Shown here piece by piece: positions 39,472-49,867 of a DNA stretch of 64,000 nt. The DNA comes from a bacterium. GTDB taxonomy: Bacteria > Actinomycetota > Acidimicrobiia > Spongiisociales > JAENVV01. The stretch is from assembly GCA_024641305.1 (NCBI GenBank), contig JAHEDI010000014.1:3810-67809 (forward strand), given 5' to 3'. The number at the start of each line of letters is the position of its first letter. Position 1 is the stretch's first letter. Below the pieces are notes generated by a model. The model did no database searches, was not told where the DNA came from, and worked only from the letters and a program-made list of their open reading frames with translations. Made by a program: the position numbers and the translations under genes.

Positions 39472-42400
39472 TCACGCCCACATCGCCTGGATGAAGGTAA
39501 TGAGGTGGTCGACTACGACCGCATCTGGCGGCGCGGGCAGGAATATCGTCGCTTCCGATGCCCGCAGAACAGCCTTCGGAGCGAGCCTCCTAAGACGCAC
39601 CTCCTGCGAGTCCGTGAGGTCGACAGGCCCGATCCGAATCTCGTTGCGCAGCTTGACAACTTCCGACAAACCAACCCTGATGGCTTCGGTGCGCAACCGA
39701 GCCAATCCGATGAGCGAGTGGCCACTGGCAGGAAGCTCACCGTATCGATCGGCCCACTCGGCCGCCACATCCAAGACCTGATCGGAGGTGATGGTGGCTG
39801 CCAATCGTCGATAGGCCTCGATACGGGCCGACTGATCTGCGATATATTCATCAGGGAGATGGGCGTCAACCGGTAGGTCGATTCTGACCTCAGGTGGATC
39901 ATGGCTTACCTCGGGTTTGAACCCTTCGAGTTCCCCGACCGCTTCGGCAACCAGGTTCACGTATGTATCGAACCCGACCGCCGAGATGTGGCCGGATTGC
40001 ACTTCGCCGAGCATCGACCCGGCTCCGCGGATTTCCAGATCTCGAAGGGCCACATCAAAACCAGATCCCAGGTCTGAGTGTTCGCCAATGGCTTCGAGCC
40101 GACGATGGGCATCTTCGGACAGGATTTGATCGGTTGGGTGAAACAGATACGCGTATGCCCTCTGATCCGAGCGGCCGACCCGCCCGCGCAACTGGTAGAG
40201 CTGAGCCAGCCCGAGAAGATCGGCCCTTTCAACAATCAGAGTGTTGACTTGCGGAAGGTCCAACCCGGACTCGATGATCGTGGTAGCCACCAGGACGTCA
40301 TACTCACGATTCCAGAAATCAAGCATGACCTGCTCAAGCTGACCTTCCGACATCTGCCCATGAGCTACGGCATATCGCGCATCAGGTACGAGACTCCTCA
40401 GCTGGGCAACCGCCCGATCGATTGACTGCACCCGGTTGTGAACGTAGAAGACCTGACCTTCCCTCAGCATCTCCCGACGAATGGCAGCTGACACCGATTG
40501 CCGATCGTAGGGGCCAACGTACGTCAGGATCGGATGCCGATCCACAGGCGGAGTACGAATGTGACTGACGTCACGAACTCCGGTGAGCGCCATCTCCAAC
40601 GTTCGGGGAATCGGCGTGGCAGTCAGTGTCAAAACATCAACGCCGACCTTCATCTCCTTCAATCGATCCTTGGCGCCGACCCCAAATCGCTGCTCCTCAT
40701 CGACGACCATGAGGCCGAGGTTCTTGAACCTGACGTCCTGTGACAGGAGTCGATGGGTTCCAATGACAACGTCGACCTCGCCCGCCGCAAGGGCAGCCAA
40801 TACAACTCGCTGCTGGGCAGCGGTCAAAAAGCGGCTGAGGACCTCGACCCGGATCGGATACGGGTCGAATCGCTCAGAGAACGTCTGGAAGTGCTGCTGC
40901 GCCAGAAGGGTGGTTGGACATAACACGACGACTTGTTTCCCGGCCACAGCTGCTTTGAACGCCGCCCGGATGGCCACTTCGGTTTTCCCGAACCCGACGT
41001 CCCCGAAGATAAGGCGATCCATCGGTTTGCCTTCAGCCATATCTGTTTTCACGTCTGCAATGGCGGTGAGTTGATCCGGCGTCTCCTCGTAAGGGAAGGC
41101 GTTTTCGAGCTCTTGCTCCCACGGCGTATCGGGGCCGAATGCATGTCCCACGGCGCCAGCCCGGCGACGATGCAAGTCGACGACTTTTTCGGCGATGGCT
41201 GCGACCGCTTTGCGGACCTTGGTTTTGGTCTTCTCCCAATCGCTCCCGCCCATCCTCGACACCCGGGGCGCTTCGCCCCCCGTGTATTTCGAGACGGCCG
41301 CCAACGAGTCGGTCGGCACATACAGTTTGTCGGCACCTGCGTAAGCGATAATCAGATAGTCGCGTTCCACCCCGGCAATGCTGCGGGTCACCAACCCTTC
41401 GAACCGGCCGATGCCGTGCCGGTGGTGCACCACGTAATCTCCAACCGTTAGGTCACGGTACGCCGGTCCAGAGCCCTGGCCGGCTCTGGCGGTCGTCCGA
41501 CGATGGGCCCTGCGACGGCCGGCGATCTGCTGTTCGCCGACCACCGCCACGCCCGGCCCCGACATGACGAACCCGTGGTGAATCCCGAGTGAAGTGATCG
41601 CGGACGTCGGACGATCAAGGATGTCGCGTCTCGGCAAAGCGAAACCCTCCTCGCCGAGAAGCCTGGCAACTCGATCGGCGGCGGCCACTCCGTCCATGGC
41701 AACCACCGTAATGATCTCGCGATCCGCCAATTGTTTCAGACCGGCTACCACCGATTCGGCAACCCCGGGCTGAGCATCAAGACCACTCACTTCCACGATC
41801 TGATCGGCCGGACCGGTGGGGAGCGATGGTGCCTGGATCACCGTGCCATGCACCCGAGCCAATTCGTGGGCGAGGTCCAGGTAGAGGGCCGGATGATCAC
41901 CGGCCGGCGGGGCTCCACTCCCCCACGTGGGAGCGAGCGCCTCCGCCAGATCCGCTTCTTCACCGATAAGCTCGGCAGCCCGATTCATACAGCGAACCGG
42001 ATCGAATACATACACCCGGTCAGGCGCTTTGACGAGCATGCTGTCCGGCTCGGCCACCCACGGCATCCATGACTCCATCCCCGGGAAGGTCACGCCCTGG
42101 GCGATCCGATCCCAGGCGTGTGCTGCCCAGGGTTCCTTCACAACCAGATGAGCGGCGCGAGCACGAATCTCCGGGTCAGTCCGGAACTCGCGCGCTCCCT
42201 GTAGAACCATCCGTTCGATCGCACCCATCGACCGTTGAGACGAGACGGCAAAATCACGAATCGACTCGACTTCGTCTCCCCAGAACTCAACGCGTACCGG
42301 CTGGGCCGTTCCGGCGCCGAAAATATCAATGATCCCACCACGGATTGCGAATTCGCCGCGGCTCTCAACCCGGCTGACTCCCTGGTAACCCGTATCGGAC

Positions 42401-42837
42401 AACCAGGCGACAAGCTCATCAAAGCCCGCCTCCATCCCCTGGCCAAGAACGAAAGGGCGCGGCCGCGTGGGCGACAGGCGCTGAATCACGGCCCGGACCG
42501 ACCCGACGACCACCGAGCCCGGTTCGCCCTCCGTGAGCGTGTATTCGGCCCTGGCCCGGTTGGCCATCGTGCTGACATTCGGACTGACATGCTCGAACGG
42601 AAGTGTCTCCCAGGCCGGCAGATGAATGGCCCGATCCGAAAACAACGCCAAATCGTCGGCTAGCTCTTCGGCCTCTCGCTCGCCGGCGACCAGGGCCAGC
42701 ATCGGATGTTCTGATCGGGCTGCCAGACCCGCCAGGAGAAAGGCGCGCCCGGCAGGGGCCACAGCAAACCAGTTGGGCAACTGGTTGAGTTCGTAAGCCG
42801 ACCAGCGGTCGACGAGAGGGCGAAGGGGTGGACTCAT
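39472..42837 (-). CDS. mfd: Transcription-repair coupling factor
   Basis: 1121 aa; GDYVVHHRHGIGRFEGLVTR (RID), DRLIFGDVGFGKTEVAIRAAFKAA, VDEEQRFGVGAKDRLKEMK, TRCF C-terminus. Confidence 0.97.
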   Translation of the reverse strand: MSPPLRPLVDRWSAYELNQLPNWFAVAPAGRAFLLAGLAARSEHPMLALVAGEREAEELADDLALFSDRAIHLPAWETLPFEHVSPNVSTMANRARAEYTLTEGEPGSVVVGSVRAVIQRLSPTRPRPFVLGQGMEAGFDELVAWLSDTGYQGVSRVESRGEFAIRGGIIDIFGAGTAQPVRVEFWGDEVESIRDFAVSSQRSMGAIERMVLQGAREFRTDPEIRARAAHLVVKEPWAAHAWDRIAQGVTFPGMESWMPWVAEPDSMLVKAPDRVYVFDPVRCMNRAAELIGEEADLAEALAPTWGSGAPPAGDHPALYLDLAHELARVHGTVIQAPSLPTGPADQIVEVSGLDAQPGVAESVVAGLKQLADREIITVVAMDGVAAADRVARLLGEEGFALPRRDILDRPTSAITSLGIHHGFVMSGPGVAVVGEQQIAGRRRAHRRTTARAGQGSGPAYRDLTVGDYVVHHRHGIGRFEGLVTRSIAGVERDYLIIAYAGADKLYVPTDSLAAVSKYTGGEAPRVSRMGGSDWEKTKTKVRKAVAAIAEKVVDLHRRRAGAVGHAFGPDTPWEQELENAFPYEETPDQLTAIADVKTDMAEGKPMDRLIFGDVGFGKTEVAIRAAFKAAVAGKQVVVLCPTTLLAQQHFQTFSERFDPYPIRVEVLSRFLTAAQQRVVLAALAAGEVDVVIGTHRLLSQDVRFKNLGLMVVDEEQRFGVGAKDRLKEMKVGVDVLTLTATPIPRTLEMALTGVRDVSHIRTPPVDRHPILTYVGPYDRQSVSAAIRREMLREGQVFYVHNRVQSIDRAVAQLRSLVPDARYAVAHGQMSEGQLEQVMLDFWNREYDVLVATTIIESGLDLPQVNTLIVERADLLGLAQLYQLRGRVGRSDQRAYAYLFHPTDQILSEDAHRRLEAIGEHSDLGSGFDVALRDLEIRGAGSMLGEVQSGHISAVGFDTYVNLVAEAVGELEGFKPEVSHDPPEVRIDLPVDAHLPDEYIADQSARIEAYRRLAATITSDQVLDVAAEWADRYGELPASGHSLIGLARLRTEAIRVGLSEVVKLRNEIRIGPVDLTDSQEVRLRRLAPKAVLRASEATIFLPAPPDAVVVDHLITFIQAMWA

Positions 42838-42877
42838 ATGCGAGCAGGAATCGTAGCGGTGGGTGTAGGTGTCCCCA

Positions 42878-43300
42878 TCAGGGTCTGGCAGGGGCGACGT
42901 AGGTTCCGGTGGCCATTGCTACGAGGCGTTCCGAGTCATCTCCTACCCAGAGTCGGATCTCACCAAACATGCCAGATCTCCCCACTTTCAGAAGGCGGGC
43001 CGAAGCAAACAAATCATCGCCTACGGCCGGCCGTAGGAAGTCTATGGACATATGCGAGGTCACCGCCATCGACTGCAGGCCAATCTCTGTGAAAACTGCG
43101 AACCATAGGGCGGCGTCAGCGAGGCTGAACTGAACGGGCCCCGATATGTATCCGCCAGGTCGCAGCTGATCGGGATCGAACGTCCACCTGGCAGTGGCCG
43201 TACGGTGTCCTACCGACACACACCGATTCCCTGAAGCGGCCGCCGCCGGGAACTGCTCACGGACGAATGTATCAATTAGCTCGGGAGTCACAGGGGCCAC
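42878..43300 (-). CDS. PaaI-like thioesterase (hotdog fold)
   Basis: GGYISGPVQFSLADAALWFAVFTEIGLQSMAVTSHMSIDFLRPA. Confidence 0.8.
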   Translation of the reverse strand: MAPVTPELIDTFVREQFPAAAASGNRCVSVGHRTATARWTFDPDQLRPGGYISGPVQFSLADAALWFAVFTEIGLQSMAVTSHMSIDFLRPAVGDDLFASARLLKVGRSGMFGEIRLWVGDDSERLVAMATGTYVAPARP

Positions 43301-43317
43301 CAGGACGATTGTAGGTC

Positions 43318-44250
43318 CTAGGCGGACGGGTTGGTCTCAGCCCATTCGATGAGTCTGCGGAACGTCTCGGACGCCGAGCGGTACGTCATTGCGAGCCGTC
43401 GAGCAGCATCCGAACCATCGTGAATATGGTCGACTGACATGGTCCGAATCATCTCGGCGCACAACTCGACTCCCAGCTTCCGGCCGATGGGGTTGAGCAA
43501 CGGACCGAGCCATGCCACGGCCCGGACGATACCCGAGGGTACGAATCGAACGTCAAAGTGACGATCGGTGTTTTGCGCAAGCAAACCCAGGGCATCCCGG
43601 GTCGTCATGGTGAATCCCGAGATGATCAGCCGATCGTTGCCAACGTCAGCATCGGCCGCCAACCGAATGGCCATTGCGCAGTCTGCGATGTCGACGATCG
43701 AGATGGCAGTGTCGATCATGAAATTCAGCTTGCCATCGATCAGATCAAGGATCAACTTGCCGGTTCCCGTGACCCGACCGGGCCCCTGAACCGAACTCGG
43801 GGCCACCAGCACCACATCGGTCGAGCGACCGGACGCCGCGGCTCGCAAACGTTCGTCGGCAGCCCATTTGGTCTCTGCGTAGAAAGAGGTACGAGGACCG
43901 ACGGCCGCCGCCGAAGAAATATGAACCATCCGGCGGACTCCGGCTCGCACGGCGGCCTCGTATACCGCCACCGGCGCTTCTACGTTGGTCGCCCACATCG
44001 AGGTTCGATCTTTCGCACAGAGACTGTTCACGCCGGCAATGTGAAACACCGTGTCTGCCCCATCGGCGAGACCCTCAAGGTCGGCGAACTTCCCGACATC
44101 GCCTCGAATGATCTCGACGTCACTCGGAAAGGTAACTGCCGCGGCTTCGGAGCGGACCAGCGCCCGCACTCGCCATCCGTGCTCAAGCAATTCTCGGACA
44201 GTGGCACTCCCGACGGTACCGGAGCCGCCGGTCACGGCCGCCATTCGCAT
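43318..44250 (-). CDS. NAD(P)-dependent epimerase/dehydratase family
   Basis: MRMAAVTGGSGTVGSATVRELLEHGWRVRALVRS; YAETKWAADERL. Start overlaps pgsA stop. Confidence 0.87.
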   Translation of the reverse strand: MRMAAVTGGSGTVGSATVRELLEHGWRVRALVRSEAAAVTFPSDVEIIRGDVGKFADLEGLADGADTVFHIAGVNSLCAKDRTSMWATNVEAPVAVYEAAVRAGVRRMVHISSAAAVGPRTSFYAETKWAADERLRAAASGRSTDVVLVAPSSVQGPGRVTGTGKLILDLIDGKLNFMIDTAISIVDIADCAMAIRLAADADVGNDRLIISGFTMTTRDALGLLAQNTDRHFDVRFVPSGIVRAVAWLGPLLNPIGRKLGVELCAEMIRTMSVDHIHDGSDAARRLAMTYRSASETFRRLIEWAETNPSA

Positions 44251-44783
44251 CAGGCTGCAGGGCGACTGACGAAAAACCTCCGGATGTAATCCCAACCGGA
44301 GTACAAAGTAAGAACCACCGCCACGACCATGAGATACTCGTCCAAGTACCAATTACCAATTCGATCGCCTGACCGGACAATGGCGAAGCCGAGGGCGACG
44401 AACTGAGCGTTGGCTTTGAGCTTGCCCCAAATCGACGGCGGAACATGGATTCCCTCCAGTCCAGCCAGGCTCCGCAAAGCCATGACGGCAAACTCACGAG
44501 TAATGATGATGCCCGCAATCCAGATCGAGGCTCGATCAACGGCGATAAGCGCGAGAAAGGTTCCCGTCACGAGCATCTTGTCGGCGGTCGAATCAAGAAA
44601 CGCCCCCAACGTCGTCAGCTGTCCCATCCGTCTGGCGAGATACCCGTCAAGGAAGTCGGTGATGGCCGCGACGATAAAGAGCACGGCTGCCCAGGCAGGC
44701 ACATCGCTGATGATCAGGCCCATCACGACAGGCACGAGCACCATTCGCAGGATCGCAAGTTGATCGGACACAGAAACTCGCAT
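44250..44783 (-). CDS. pgsA: CDP-diacylglycerol-glycerol-3-phosphate 3-phosphatidyltransferase family
   Basis: CDP-alcohol phosphotransferase motif AAITDFLDGYLARRMGQLTTLGAFLDSTADKML (DGx2ARx8Gx3Dx3D). Confidence 0.88.
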   Translation of the reverse strand: MRVSVSDQLAILRMVLVPVVMGLIISDVPAWAAVLFIVAAITDFLDGYLARRMGQLTTLGAFLDSTADKMLVTGTFLALIAVDRASIWIAGIIITREFAVMALRSLAGLEGIHVPPSIWGKLKANAQFVALGFAIVRSGDRIGNWYLDEYLMVVAVVLTLYSGWDYIRRFFVSRPAA

Positions 44784-44869
44784 GAACATCGATAGTAATG
44801 CGCCGGCCGGCCGACCCGGTCCCCAGGCTCTGATTTGGCCAATCGCGTGATCGCAGTAGCGTTTACTCC

Positions 44870-46504
44870 ATGCCAAAGCTGTGGACCCGTCATGACCATC
44901 TCGTCGCCATGTCCAAAACCGATGAACTCGACCTTCTTATCATCGGAGGCGGAGTCACCGGAGCAGGCGCCGCCCTCGACGCGAGCACTCGGGGTCTGCG
45001 AGTTGGCCTCGTAGAATTGTCCGACTTCGCCTCGGGTACCTCAAGCCGTTCCACAAAACTGTTGCACGGGGGGATTCGCTACCTCCCCCATTTTGAGTTC
45101 GGCCTGGTTCATGAGGGACTGGCCGAGCAAAAAATCCTGGCGAGGAACGCCGATTTTCTTTATGACCAGCTGGAATTTCTCATCCCGATGTACCGGGGTC
45201 GCCGTTTGGCTGATCTGCCGTCCTGGGCTTCGGCGCCCCGATTCGCTCCTCTGGCAATGCAGATGGGCCTTTTTCTGTACGACACGCTGGGGCGGCGTCC
45301 CAGAGGATCCCATCGGGCAGTTTCGCGCGACGAATTACTCGAGTTCGTCCCGACCTTGTTGCCACAGGGTCTCAACGGTGGCTTCGGATATATGGATGCC
45401 CAAACCGATGACTCCCGGCTGGTACTTAGTGTTTTAAAAACTGCCGTCGAGCGATACGACACACTTGCCGTCAATCACCTGACCGCCAGCCGGGTGACCC
45501 GGGAGGGATCGACTTTCCGGGTGCATCTTGAGGACCAGCTCGGCGATGCCGACTTCTCGGTGAAAGCCCGAGCGGTTATCGCGGCGACCGGCGCACTCAG
45601 ACCACCCCCGTCAACCCGGGGAGAATCGGCCCCGGTTCGGCTATCGGCAGGCGCTCACCTCATCATCGACAAATCCGATCTCGGGATCGGAGACCAGGCC
45701 CTGCTGCTCCCTGAGACCGACGACGGACGGGTGATGTTCGTTGTCCCATGGCTTGACACCGCCATGGTTGGAACCACCGACACGGCCTACACCGACAACC
45801 CTGCCCATCCCAGGGCAACCGACGACGATGTGGAGTACCTCATGCGTCATCTTCGAATGTACCTCGACATCGGCGACGTTGAACCGATCTCGGCGTTTTC
45901 GGGTCTGCGAGCCCTCATGGATGTTGACGGCTCGACGGCGGAAGCCTCCCGGGGCCATGAGATCATCACGATTGAACCAGGCTACATACAGGTGGCCGGA
46001 GGAAAGCTGACCACCTACCGCAGGATCGCTGAAGAAACGGTAGATGCCGCCGCCAAGTTCCTGAAGGTCGACGCTCCGTCACGGACCAACAGCGAACTTC
46101 TGGTCGGGGCTGCCGGCGGCCCGCACGCCGAGAAGCTGCTCGGCGACGACCTGCGGGCCATCGGAGTCGACGACGGGCATGCCAAGAATCTTCTGCGACG
46201 ATACGGAACGCACGCCCAAAACGTCGTCAGTTCCATAACCTCGGCCGAGCATCTACAGGTGCCTCTCTCCGACGGTAAGACCCTCCTCGGAGAGGTCGCA
46301 TACGCGGCCACGTACGAGGGGGCGGCAAGCATCGCCGACTTCGCACTTCGCCGAACTCACGCCGCCTGGTTCTCCCGTAATCACGCCAGGGTCGATGCCA
46401 AACTCATCGCGGACGAACTAGGGACCTCACTCGGCTGGTCTGACAACGAGACCGAGCTTCATCTCGACCGATTCGAGGCTGAGTTGAGCGCCGAGGGGCT
46501 CTGA
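44870..46504 (+). CDS. glpD: Glycerol-3-phosphate dehydrogenase
   Basis: LDLLIIGGGVTGAGAALDASTRGLRVGLVELSDFASGTSSRSTKLLHGGIRYL. Confidence 0.95.
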   Translation: MPKLWTRHDHLVAMSKTDELDLLIIGGGVTGAGAALDASTRGLRVGLVELSDFASGTSSRSTKLLHGGIRYLPHFEFGLVHEGLAEQKILARNADFLYDQLEFLIPMYRGRRLADLPSWASAPRFAPLAMQMGLFLYDTLGRRPRGSHRAVSRDELLEFVPTLLPQGLNGGFGYMDAQTDDSRLVLSVLKTAVERYDTLAVNHLTASRVTREGSTFRVHLEDQLGDADFSVKARAVIAATGALRPPPSTRGESAPVRLSAGAHLIIDKSDLGIGDQALLLPETDDGRVMFVVPWLDTAMVGTTDTAYTDNPAHPRATDDDVEYLMRHLRMYLDIGDVEPISAFSGLRALMDVDGSTAEASRGHEIITIEPGYIQVAGGKLTTYRRIAEETVDAAAKFLKVDAPSRTNSELLVGAAGGPHAEKLLGDDLRAIGVDDGHAKNLLRRYGTHAQNVVSSITSAEHLQVPLSDGKTLLGEVAYAATYEGAASIADFALRRTHAAWFSRNHARVDAKLIADELGTSLGWSDNETELHLDRFEAELSAEGL

Positions 46505-46516
46505 ACACAAGACCGG

Positions 46517-48007
46517 CTAAACCCAATCGAAGCTGCGGGTCACGGCCTTCTTCCATTTCGCATACTCCGACCGACGGCGAGCCGCATCCATGTTGGGTTC
46601 CCACCGCTGCGAGATCGACCAGTTGTCTCGGAGCGCCTCAAAGCTCGGCCAGAAACCAACCGCCAGCCCGGCCGCGTACGCGGCCCCGAGCGCGGTCGTT
46701 TCAGCCACCGCCGGCCTGACGACCGGCACTTCAAGCAGATCGGCCTGGAACTGCATCAGCAACTGGTTGGCCACCATGCCACCGTCAACTTTCAGGGCTG
46801 CCAGGGCCACACCCGAGTCGATGTACATCGCATCCAATACCTCTTTGGTTTGAAAGGCGACCGCTTCCAGGGTCGCTCTGGCGATATGCCCCTTGTTGGC
46901 GTAGCGGGTCAGACCTACGATCACTCCCCTGGCGTCATCTCGCCAATAGGGAGCGAAGAGACCATTGAAAGCCGGAACGATGAACACCCCTCCGTTGTCA
47001 GCGACCGTGGCGGCCAGTGCTTCGATCTCTTCGGCGGTGTCGATGATCCCGAGATTGTCCCGCAGCCACTGCACGAGGGCACCGCCCATGGCGATCGAAC
47101 CTTCGAGGGCATAGATCGGCGGTTGGTCATCGACCTGATAGGCCACGGTCGTCAGCAGGCCGGCCTTCGATGGGACCGCCTCGAGTCCGGTGTTCATAAG
47201 CATGAAGCATCCGGTGCCGTAGGTATTCTTCGCTTCTCCCGGAGCAAAACAGGTTTGGCCGAAGAGGGCCGCCTGTTGATCGCCGAGGATTCCCGCAATG
47301 GGGACGCCAGCCAAAGTCCCTCTTGCTTCGCCATAAACCTCCACCGACGACCGAATCTGAGGTAGCACTGCCTCAGGCACACCCACGGCAGCGAGCAGTT
47401 CGGGGTCCCAGTCGAGGGTCGCCAGATCCATCAGCAGCGTCCGACTGGCGTTCGTGACGTCCGTGATATGCAGACCACCACCAGGACCGCCGGTCAAATT
47501 CCATACCACCCAGGAGTCCATGGTCCCGAAGGCGATCTCCCCCGCCTCGGCCCGAGCCCGGAGACCGGGAGTGTTATCGAGCAACCAGGCGATTTTGGGG
47601 CCGGCAAAGTACGTCGCCAACGGCAGGCCGGTCTTGGCCCGAAACCGGTCCTGCCCGAACTCCGTGCCCAGCCGGCCGCACAGGTCGGCGGTGCGAACAT
47701 CTTGCCAGACCACCGCGTTGCCAATCGGTCTTCCAGTGGCCCGGTCCCAGAGCATCGTGGTTTCCCGTTGATTCGTAATGCCGACGCCAGCCACATCAGC
47801 CGGACGGGCGGCTGCCTTTGCCATCGCTTCAGCGATAACCTCGTCAACCCGTAGCCGGATCTCGTTTGGATCATGTTCAACCCACCCGGCCCTCGGAAAG
47901 ATTTGCTCGTGTTCCTTCTGGACAGAGGCGACGATCTCCCCTGCTCGATCAAAGAGGATAAAACGGGTGGAGGTCGTCCCCTGATCCAGGGCGCCGATGT
48001 ATTTCAT
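46517..48007 (-). CDS. glpK: Glycerol kinase
   Basis: [73 protein letters not shown]. Confidence 0.97.
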   Translation of the reverse strand: MKYIGALDQGTTSTRFILFDRAGEIVASVQKEHEQIFPRAGWVEHDPNEIRLRVDEVIAEAMAKAAARPADVAGVGITNQRETTMLWDRATGRPIGNAVVWQDVRTADLCGRLGTEFGQDRFRAKTGLPLATYFAGPKIAWLLDNTPGLRARAEAGEIAFGTMDSWVVWNLTGGPGGGLHITDVTNASRTLLMDLATLDWDPELLAAVGVPEAVLPQIRSSVEVYGEARGTLAGVPIAGILGDQQAALFGQTCFAPGEAKNTYGTGCFMLMNTGLEAVPSKAGLLTTVAYQVDDQPPIYALEGSIAMGGALVQWLRDNLGIIDTAEEIEALAATVADNGGVFIVPAFNGLFAPYWRDDARGVIVGLTRYANKGHIARATLEAVAFQTKEVLDAMYIDSGVALAALKVDGGMVANQLLMQFQADLLEVPVVRPAVAETTALGAAYAAGLAVGFWPSFEALRDNWSISQRWEPNMDAARRRSEYAKWKKAVTRSFDWV

Positions 48008-48018
48008 GCTTGGGGAGA

Positions 48019-48606
48019 CTACAAGACCGGCTCTGGCGGACGCCGCTCGCCGGCCATCTGAATGGCGCCAGATGGATCCGTAAGAAACCGCGCGACCACG
48101 TCGGCACCGTCGTGCACAAGTAGGTCGATCTCTGGCCGCTCCGCCTTCGAGAATGGCTTGAGAACGAAGGCGGCCGGATCCATTCGCCCCGGTGGTCTGC
48201 CGACGCCAAGCTTCAAGCGCCAGAACTCCTGGCTACCAACGGCCGACGCCACCGACTTCACACCGTTGTGCCCGCCAGCTCCGCTGCTCTTGACAAGCCG
48301 GAGTTTTGAATAGGGCAGATCAATGTCGTCGTGACATACGAGAAGGTCATCTAGCGAGGCCTTAAAGTATTTGAGAACCGCGCTGACCGGCTGACCCGAC
48401 AGGTTCATGTTGGCGTTGGGAAGAACCAGAATGACCGGTTGGCCCGCCACGGACCCCCGGGCCACCATGGACCGAACCCGTAACGGACCTCGCTTGAAGG
48501 GAAGATCCCAGCGGCGCGCCAGCTCGTCGACGACCTCGGCCCCTACGTTGTGGCGAGTACCGATGTACTGCGATTCAGGATTGCGAAGGCCAACGATAAC
48601 GTTCAT
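48019..48606 (-). CDS. pth: Peptidyl-tRNA hydrolase
   Basis: [39 protein letters not shown]. Confidence 0.96.
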   Translation of the reverse strand: MNVIVGLRNPESQYIGTRHNVGAEVVDELARRWDLPFKRGPLRVRSMVARGSVAGQPVILVLPNANMNLSGQPVSAVLKYFKASLDDLLVCHDDIDLPYSKLRLVKSSGAGGHNGVKSVASAVGSQEFWRLKLGVGRPPGRMDPAAFVLKPFSKAERPEIDLLVHDGADVVARFLTDPSGAIQMAGERRPPEPVL

Positions 48607-48632
48607 CGCAGACCTGCCCACCCGGAGCGGGG

Positions 48633-49298
48633 CTATTCGCCGCCTTCGTCCGAGCTGTCCTCGGAATCTTCATCAGCAGACTCATCCGTCGGTTCGCCCT
48701 CTTCACCGGCTGCAGCCTCCGCATCGCCTTCGGCGAGCACAGCAGCAGGCAGAGAGACCGTGACGATCGGAGTGTCTTCGTCGTCGAGGTAGGTGACTCC
48801 TTCAATCTGGGGAAGGTCGGCAACGGTGATCAGGTCATGAATCTCGAGATGGCTGATATCGACGTCGATATGACTCGGGATGGCCGTGGGGAGAGCCTCG
48901 ATCTCGAGCGCGACCCGCATGGTTTCGATGATCCCGCCATCATTCTTGACGCCGAGCGGTTCCCCGATGAACTCAAGTCCGACCTCAGCGGTGACGAGCT
49001 CGTCGAGCGAAATCTGCAGAAAGTCGACGTGATTGATGAACGGCTTGGTCGGGTTCTTGACAACCTCTCGGGCCAACGTTGTGAACGTACCGTGGCCGTC
49101 AACATTCAGGGCAATGATGGCGTTCTCGCCACCTTCTCCCTTGATGATGGCGGCAAATTCACGATGATTGACCGAGATCGGAAGCGGTTCGATGCCGTGA
49201 CCGTAGAGAACGGCCGGAACAGAGCCTGCCCGACGTAAACGACGGGACGCTCGGCTGCCTTGTTCGCGGCCGGCTTCGGCGCGTAACGTTACTTCCAT
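48633..49298 (-). CDS. rplY: 50S ribosomal protein L25/general stress protein Ctc
   Basis: MEVTLRAEAGREQGSRASRRLRRAGSVPAVLYGHG; acidic C-terminal tail. Confidence 0.95.
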   Translation of the reverse strand: MEVTLRAEAGREQGSRASRRLRRAGSVPAVLYGHGIEPLPISVNHREFAAIIKGEGGENAIIALNVDGHGTFTTLAREVVKNPTKPFINHVDFLQISLDELVTAEVGLEFIGEPLGVKNDGGIIETMRVALEIEALPTAIPSHIDVDISHLEIHDLITVADLPQIEGVTYLDDEDTPIVTVSLPAAVLAEGDAEAAAGEEGEPTDESADEDSEDSSDEGGE

Positions 49299-49334
49299 GA
49301 CCAGACTCCTGATGAGGTGTTGCGGGGAACTGAC

Positions 49335-49363
49335 ATTATGCCCAGATCCGACCCGATCGGCAA
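49335..49363 (-). promoter_or_regulatory. Sigma70-type promoter of rplY-pth
   Basis: Minus strand TTGCCG - 17 nt - CATAAT, 37 nt upstream of the rplY start. Confidence 0.6.
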
Positions 49364-49397
49364 AGTCGAATCACAAACGACATCACTCATGTAACGG

Positions 49398-49790
49398 CTA
49401 ACGCTCGGGAACGGTCGCTTTCACCCACTCGACCATCTCGTTCAGGGGTGATCCTGGCGTAAAAATCCTCGCCAGACCCGATTCCATGAGGGTCATTACA
49501 TCGGCCGGTGGGATAATCCCACCGCCGAACACGATGACATCGTCAACCCCGGCCCGACGTAGTTCGTCCATGACCATCGGAAACAACGTCGAATGGGCCC
49601 CCGACAACGTCGACAGGCCAATCGCATCGACGTCTTCTTCCAATGCCATGGCCACAATCTGTTGGGGTGTGCGATGCAGTCCTGAATAGATCACTTCGCA
49701 GCCGGCATCGCGTAGAGCTCTGGCGACGACCTTGGCCCCTCGGTCGTGACCGTCGAGGCCGGGTTTGGCAATGAGAATCCGGCGAGGCAT
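49398..49790 (-). CDS. Stand-alone cobalamin-binding domain (methylmalonyl-CoA mutase C-terminal type)
   Basis: RILIAKPGLDGHDRGAKVVARALRDAGCEVIYSGLHRTPQQIV: DxHDxG B12-binding signature. Confidence 0.92.
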   Translation of the reverse strand: MPRRILIAKPGLDGHDRGAKVVARALRDAGCEVIYSGLHRTPQQIVAMALEEDVDAIGLSTLSGAHSTLFPMVMDELRRAGVDDVIVFGGGIIPPADVMTLMESGLARIFTPGSPLNEMVEWVKATVPER

Positions 49791-49867
49791 AGAGCGTAAG
49801 TCTACCGAGGGAACCGGCGATGTCGGTTCCCGGCCCGCCGGCCGCTACTCGGGGCGTCCGACCGGCT

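Noticed and set aside
43558-44289. 243-aa plus-strand ORF antisense to the SDR gene
   Set aside because: Shadow ORF, no domain recognisable, opposite strand has Rossmann motif GGSGTVG.
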